This document shows, one piece after another, positions 7,201 to 7,917 of a stretch of DNA of 7,917 bases. The translations under genes and the position numbers were made by a program. Below the pieces are notes generated by a model that saw only the letters and a program-made list of their open reading frames with translations, was not told the DNA's origin and ran no database searches. Within the stretch, counting starts at the first letter, position 1. The number at the start of each line of letters is the position of its first letter. The stretch is taken from positions 1 to 7,917 of the forward strand of contig JAGLEK010000592.1 in NCBI GenBank assembly GCA_023145125.1, in the 5' to 3' direction. The DNA comes from Bacteroidales bacterium. GTDB taxonomy: Bacteria; Bacteroidota; Bacteroidia; Bacteroidales; B18-G4.

Positions 7201-7747
7201 TATTTAATGCTCCTTCAGTTGAAGTAATTGGCCCCCCCCAGGTGAAGGAACTGTAAACAGTTCCGTTACCATTAAGTTGTAGAGAAACTCCAAGTGGAGT
7301 TGTGTTCGGTTCGGAAACACCAATGTCTACTGATGTTAACCCATTTGCGGCACCTTCAGTCGCAGTTAATGTTCCTTCATAACTTAATAGTTGTCCAGCT
7401 ATATGGGTGCCATTATAGCTTAATCCCATCCCATCTGCAGAGCCATTTTGAATTCCTCCGTCAGTTGTGTAATTAAAATAGTAGAATGTAAAATTACCCA
7501 CAGTATTCCCAACTGTATAAGTATCAAGTGTTCTAGAGTTATATATTGTGCCGACATCTCTGTGCAAATCTACCTGGAATAGTGAAAGGGTGTAACTGCC
7601 GGGATTTTCAATGATAACTTCGAGGATTTCATTTTGGTCACCTCCGGTATTATCATAATGGAATTCGTTGATCCATGCATTCTGCCCCTGAACATTAAGG
7701 GCAAAGAGGGCTAGTAAAGCCACTAAAAGTGTAGTGATCTTTTTCAT
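4280..7747 (-). CDS. Large T9SS-secreted multidomain protein (lamin-tail, FN3-like, anchor-J-like, Kre9-like, PKD x2, sorting domain)
   Basis: This protein has 1155 residues. A signal peptide covers about 1-22 (LLVALLALFALNVQGQ). Domains by eye: a divergent lamin-tail-like domain at 23-188 (opening AWINEFHYDN); an FN3-like domain at 193-308 (PEPSNYPT, WTDATGAQLPGAY); a choice-of-anchor-J-like domain at 312-468 (NEDWLISPRF, closing TWELDNVMVLV); a lamin-tail domain at 473-628 (GDVVINEIMYN, EEWIELFNN); a Kre9/Knh1-like Ser-Thr-rich domain at 633-727 (SPSGGEIWEQGS, HEITWDT); a second lamin-tail domain at 734-893 (KIVITEIMYNPP, LEFIELYNN); PKD domains at 900-982 and 985-1068 (SWLWTFEGGTPG and SWSWEFEGGTPS); and a type A T9SS sorting domain at 1078-1155 (LIKIYPNPAYG, GIYFVRY). 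Lamin-tail and PKD modules are usually non-catalytic and are common in secreted proteins with binding or structural roles. No hydrolase domain is visible, so a cell-surface adhesin or matrix protein is the best guess. The ATG at 7747 gives an intact signal peptide; it has no Shine-Dalgarno, only an A/T-rich leader. Confidence 0.93.
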   Translation of the reverse strand: MKKITTLLVALLALFALNVQGQNAWINEFHYDNTGGDQNEILEVIIENPGSYTLSLFQVDLHRDVGTIYNSRTLDTYTVGNTVGNFTFYYFNYTTDGGIQNGSADGMGLSYNGTHIAGQLLSYEGTLTATEGAANGLTSVDIGVSEPNTTPLGVSLQLNGNGTVYSSFTWGGPITSTEGALNTGQSLSSGPLPEPSNYPTNFGAMDMGNTVETSWTDATGAQLPGAYVVFISEADDIVAPVDGTPVSDDLDLSDGAGAKNVAFGNETFTFTDLATSTIYYFAIFPYTNGGTDIDFKTDGTYPEATAETTSLLLYEDFDWSWMAWDTVNMLGDQVWDRDNSFGIGGSNCALMSGYDNGAQDNEDWLISPRFDLDGAINPNLTFMNTCNYSGPELEVKYSTNYDDGGDPSTATWNDLTATLSPGGWTWVSSGNIDLSGIDTEVHIAFVYYSNPTDGSKTWELDNVMVLVDSYEPGDVVINEIMYNSIGDDEEWIELFNNTTGDIEVGGWFVQDSDPSHTPVAIPSGTVLAPGQYYTISVYTSGNFPFVPDLDGTLQGGFALNNGGDDVNLFSLGRLQGDFVPYDDGSPWPTEPDGSGPSLSLLDPSLDNELGENWAASLQSELGTPGWRNFPDDPTIYVTSPSGGEIWEQGSVHEITWDTINYMGQVRIDLIDTNTWAPQLVGSNISSGALAFTWTVMNGQAPGDDYVIRISDMSSGPVGESQNTFSIVEPYVQPKIVITEIMYNPPEAGIDSLEFIELYNNGLDPVDLTGFEFINGVSYVFPAVMLDPAEYLVVSVNSVAMMNTFGVVAYEWTSGALSNSGELIQLVDDGGMFVDSVRYDDHFPWDTLADGFGPSLTLCDPYLDNGLAENWAASTEFAAVNSIGDSIWATPLAGCAFIMPTANFKAADTTIVVGGTADFTDLSSGGTMVSWLWTFEGGTPGTSTDQNPTGILYDTQGAYDVTLEVENDFGETSVLTKTDYISVDFAPVAGFEADATNPAVGQEVTFTDLSTGTITSWSWEFEGGTPSTSMLENPEPIVYAAVGLYDVTLTVANDYGEDVMLKADYIDVHPIGISEMDADGLIKIYPNPAYGILNIENATGEVLTLSIYSLTGRQILENRIQDGTTVINIDHLDAGIYFVRYLTESKLLKTGKLIIK
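4544..5050 (-). repeat. Tandem pair of PKD domains
   Basis: Residues 900-982 (5050-4802) and 985-1068 (4795-4544) are adjacent copies of an Ig-like PKD domain. Shared marks are the SW-W-FEGGTP core, followed by NP, then the YDVTL-V-NDYGE or NDFGE strand and a closing YI-V. PKD domains are typical extracellular spacers placed just before a T9SS sorting domain. Confidence 0.88.
5069..6331 (-). repeat. Two lamin-tail domains separated by a Kre9/Knh1-like domain
   Basis: Lamin-tail copies are encoded at 6331-5864 (residues 473-628) and 5548-5069 (734-893), with the Kre9/Knh1-like domain at 5851-5567 between them. Both begin with an I-EIMYN strand and a W/FIELYNN or WIELFNN strand. Both end with the same signature, GPSL-L-DP-LDN-L-ENWAAS (residues 595-616 and 852-873), which argues for internal duplication of one domain type. 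The domain names are by pattern, not by database search. Confidence 0.75.
6344..7171 (-). repeat. Copy A of a duplicated FN3-like + anchor-J-like block
   Basis: This is residues 193-468 of the 1155-residue protein, the partner of the block at 2809-3642. The conserved core WTDA-G-QLP-AY and the phrase APVDGT appear at the same places in both, and the domain boundaries coincide. The flanks differ: a lamin-tail-like domain precedes this copy, a CBM-like domain the other. Confidence 0.88.
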
Positions 7748-7784
7748 AAAATATGTATTTAGAAGTTAGGTTTTACTGAAGAAT

Positions 7785-7812
7785 ACCAATTCTTACAATA
7801 TACAAAATTGGT
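7785..7812. promoter_or_regulatory. Inverted repeat surrounding the candidate -7 box
   Basis: ACCAATT (7785-7791) and its exact reverse complement AATTGGT (7806-7812) are separated by 14 bases. The putative -7 box of the 1155-residue gene (7796-7802) lies in the spacer. The arrangement would suit a dimeric regulator's operator. The arms are only seven bases in A/T-rich DNA, so chance is a real alternative. Confidence 0.3.
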
Positions 7813-7826
7813 GATTTTTAGGCAAA
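7796..7826 (-). promoter_or_regulatory. Candidate Bacteroidota-type promoter for the 1155-residue gene
   Basis: On the minus strand a TTTG (7826-7823) is followed after 20 bases by TATATTG (7802-7796). The known Bacteroidota consensus is TTTG, about 19 bases, then TAnnTTTG; the second box here lacks one T. The implied start of transcription lies about 40 bases before the ATG at 7747. The match is imperfect and such A/T-rich motifs occur often by chance, so this is only a candidate. Confidence 0.3.
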
Positions 7827-7882
7827 TTATAAAGAGGGTAGGGTTAAATTTTTGTTAACAATGGTGAATAACGGCCCTTCGG

Positions 7883-7917
7883 GAGTGCCGAGTGCCGAGT
7901 GCCGAGTGATGAGTGCC
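7883..7917. repeat. 7-base tandem repeat (5 units) running off the window edge
   Basis: Five head-to-tail units of GAGTGCC occupy 7883-7889, 7890-7896, 7897-7903, 7904-7910 and 7911-7917. The fourth reads GAGTGAT; the others are exact. The array ends with the window, so its full length is unknown. It lies upstream of the 1155-residue gene and beyond its likely promoter. A seven-base period cannot keep a reading frame through an odd number of units, which fits non-coding DNA. Confidence 0.9.

Larger units (their letters stand above)
7748..7882. other. Intergenic leader of the 1155-residue gene
   Basis: The A/T-rich gap holds the candidate promoter and inverted repeat listed separately, a 10-base palindrome TTGTTAACAA (7852-7861), and a small CCC-TTC-GGG hairpin (7875-7883) next to the 7-base tandem repeat. 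I see no open reading frame, RNA gene or terminator in it. Confidence 0.6.

Noticed and set aside
4280..7747. A new defence or biosynthetic system built around the cargo genes
   Set aside because: No nuclease, helicase, ATPase, transposase or biosynthetic enzyme is present apart from one methyltransferase in a separate transcription unit.

Overview
The window holds four protein-coding genes, all on the minus strand, so transcription runs from right to left. The source is almost certainly a member of the Bacteroidota, probably class Bacteroidia. Two of the proteins end in a type A sorting domain of the type IX secretion system (T9SS), which is confined to that phylum. The secreted proteins use PKD, lamin-tail and choice-of-anchor-J type modules that are common there. 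The starts lack Shine-Dalgarno sequences and sit in A/T-rich leaders, as is typical of the phylum. I cannot name a genus.

In order of transcription: (1) 7747-4280 encodes an 1155-residue secreted modular protein with a signal peptide, lamin-tail-like domains, an FN3-like domain, a choice-of-anchor-J-like domain, a Kre9/Knh1-like domain, two PKD domains and a T9SS C-terminal domain. (2) After a 91-base gap with a strong hairpin, 4188-2539 encodes a 549-residue secreted protein with a CBM-like N-terminal domain, then the same FN3-like plus anchor-J-like block as its neighbour, then a T9SS C-terminal domain. A clear rho-independent terminator (2479-2515) follows. (3) 2411-858 encodes a 517-residue exported protein of unknown function. 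(4) One base after its stop, 856-59 encodes a class I SAM-dependent methyltransferase. Genes 3 and 4 therefore form a separate, probably translationally coupled, two-gene operon.

The two T9SS cargo proteins look like paralogues built from shared parts and are probably displayed on the cell surface or released. Neither shows a recognisable catalytic domain, so adhesion, binding or a structural role is more likely than enzymatic activity. How the methyltransferase relates to the exported protein cannot be read from the sequence.

The window ends in two different short tandem repeats. A 9-base repeat at 20-61 supplies the methyltransferase stop codon and puts a TGA in the same frame in every unit. 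A 7-base repeat at 7883-7917 runs off the edge. I see no RNA gene, CRISPR array, transposase, or convincing new multi-gene system. The most interesting points are the repeat-derived stop, the module sharing between the two cargo genes, and the UUCG-class hairpin between them. No gene-free stretch exceeds 170 bases.
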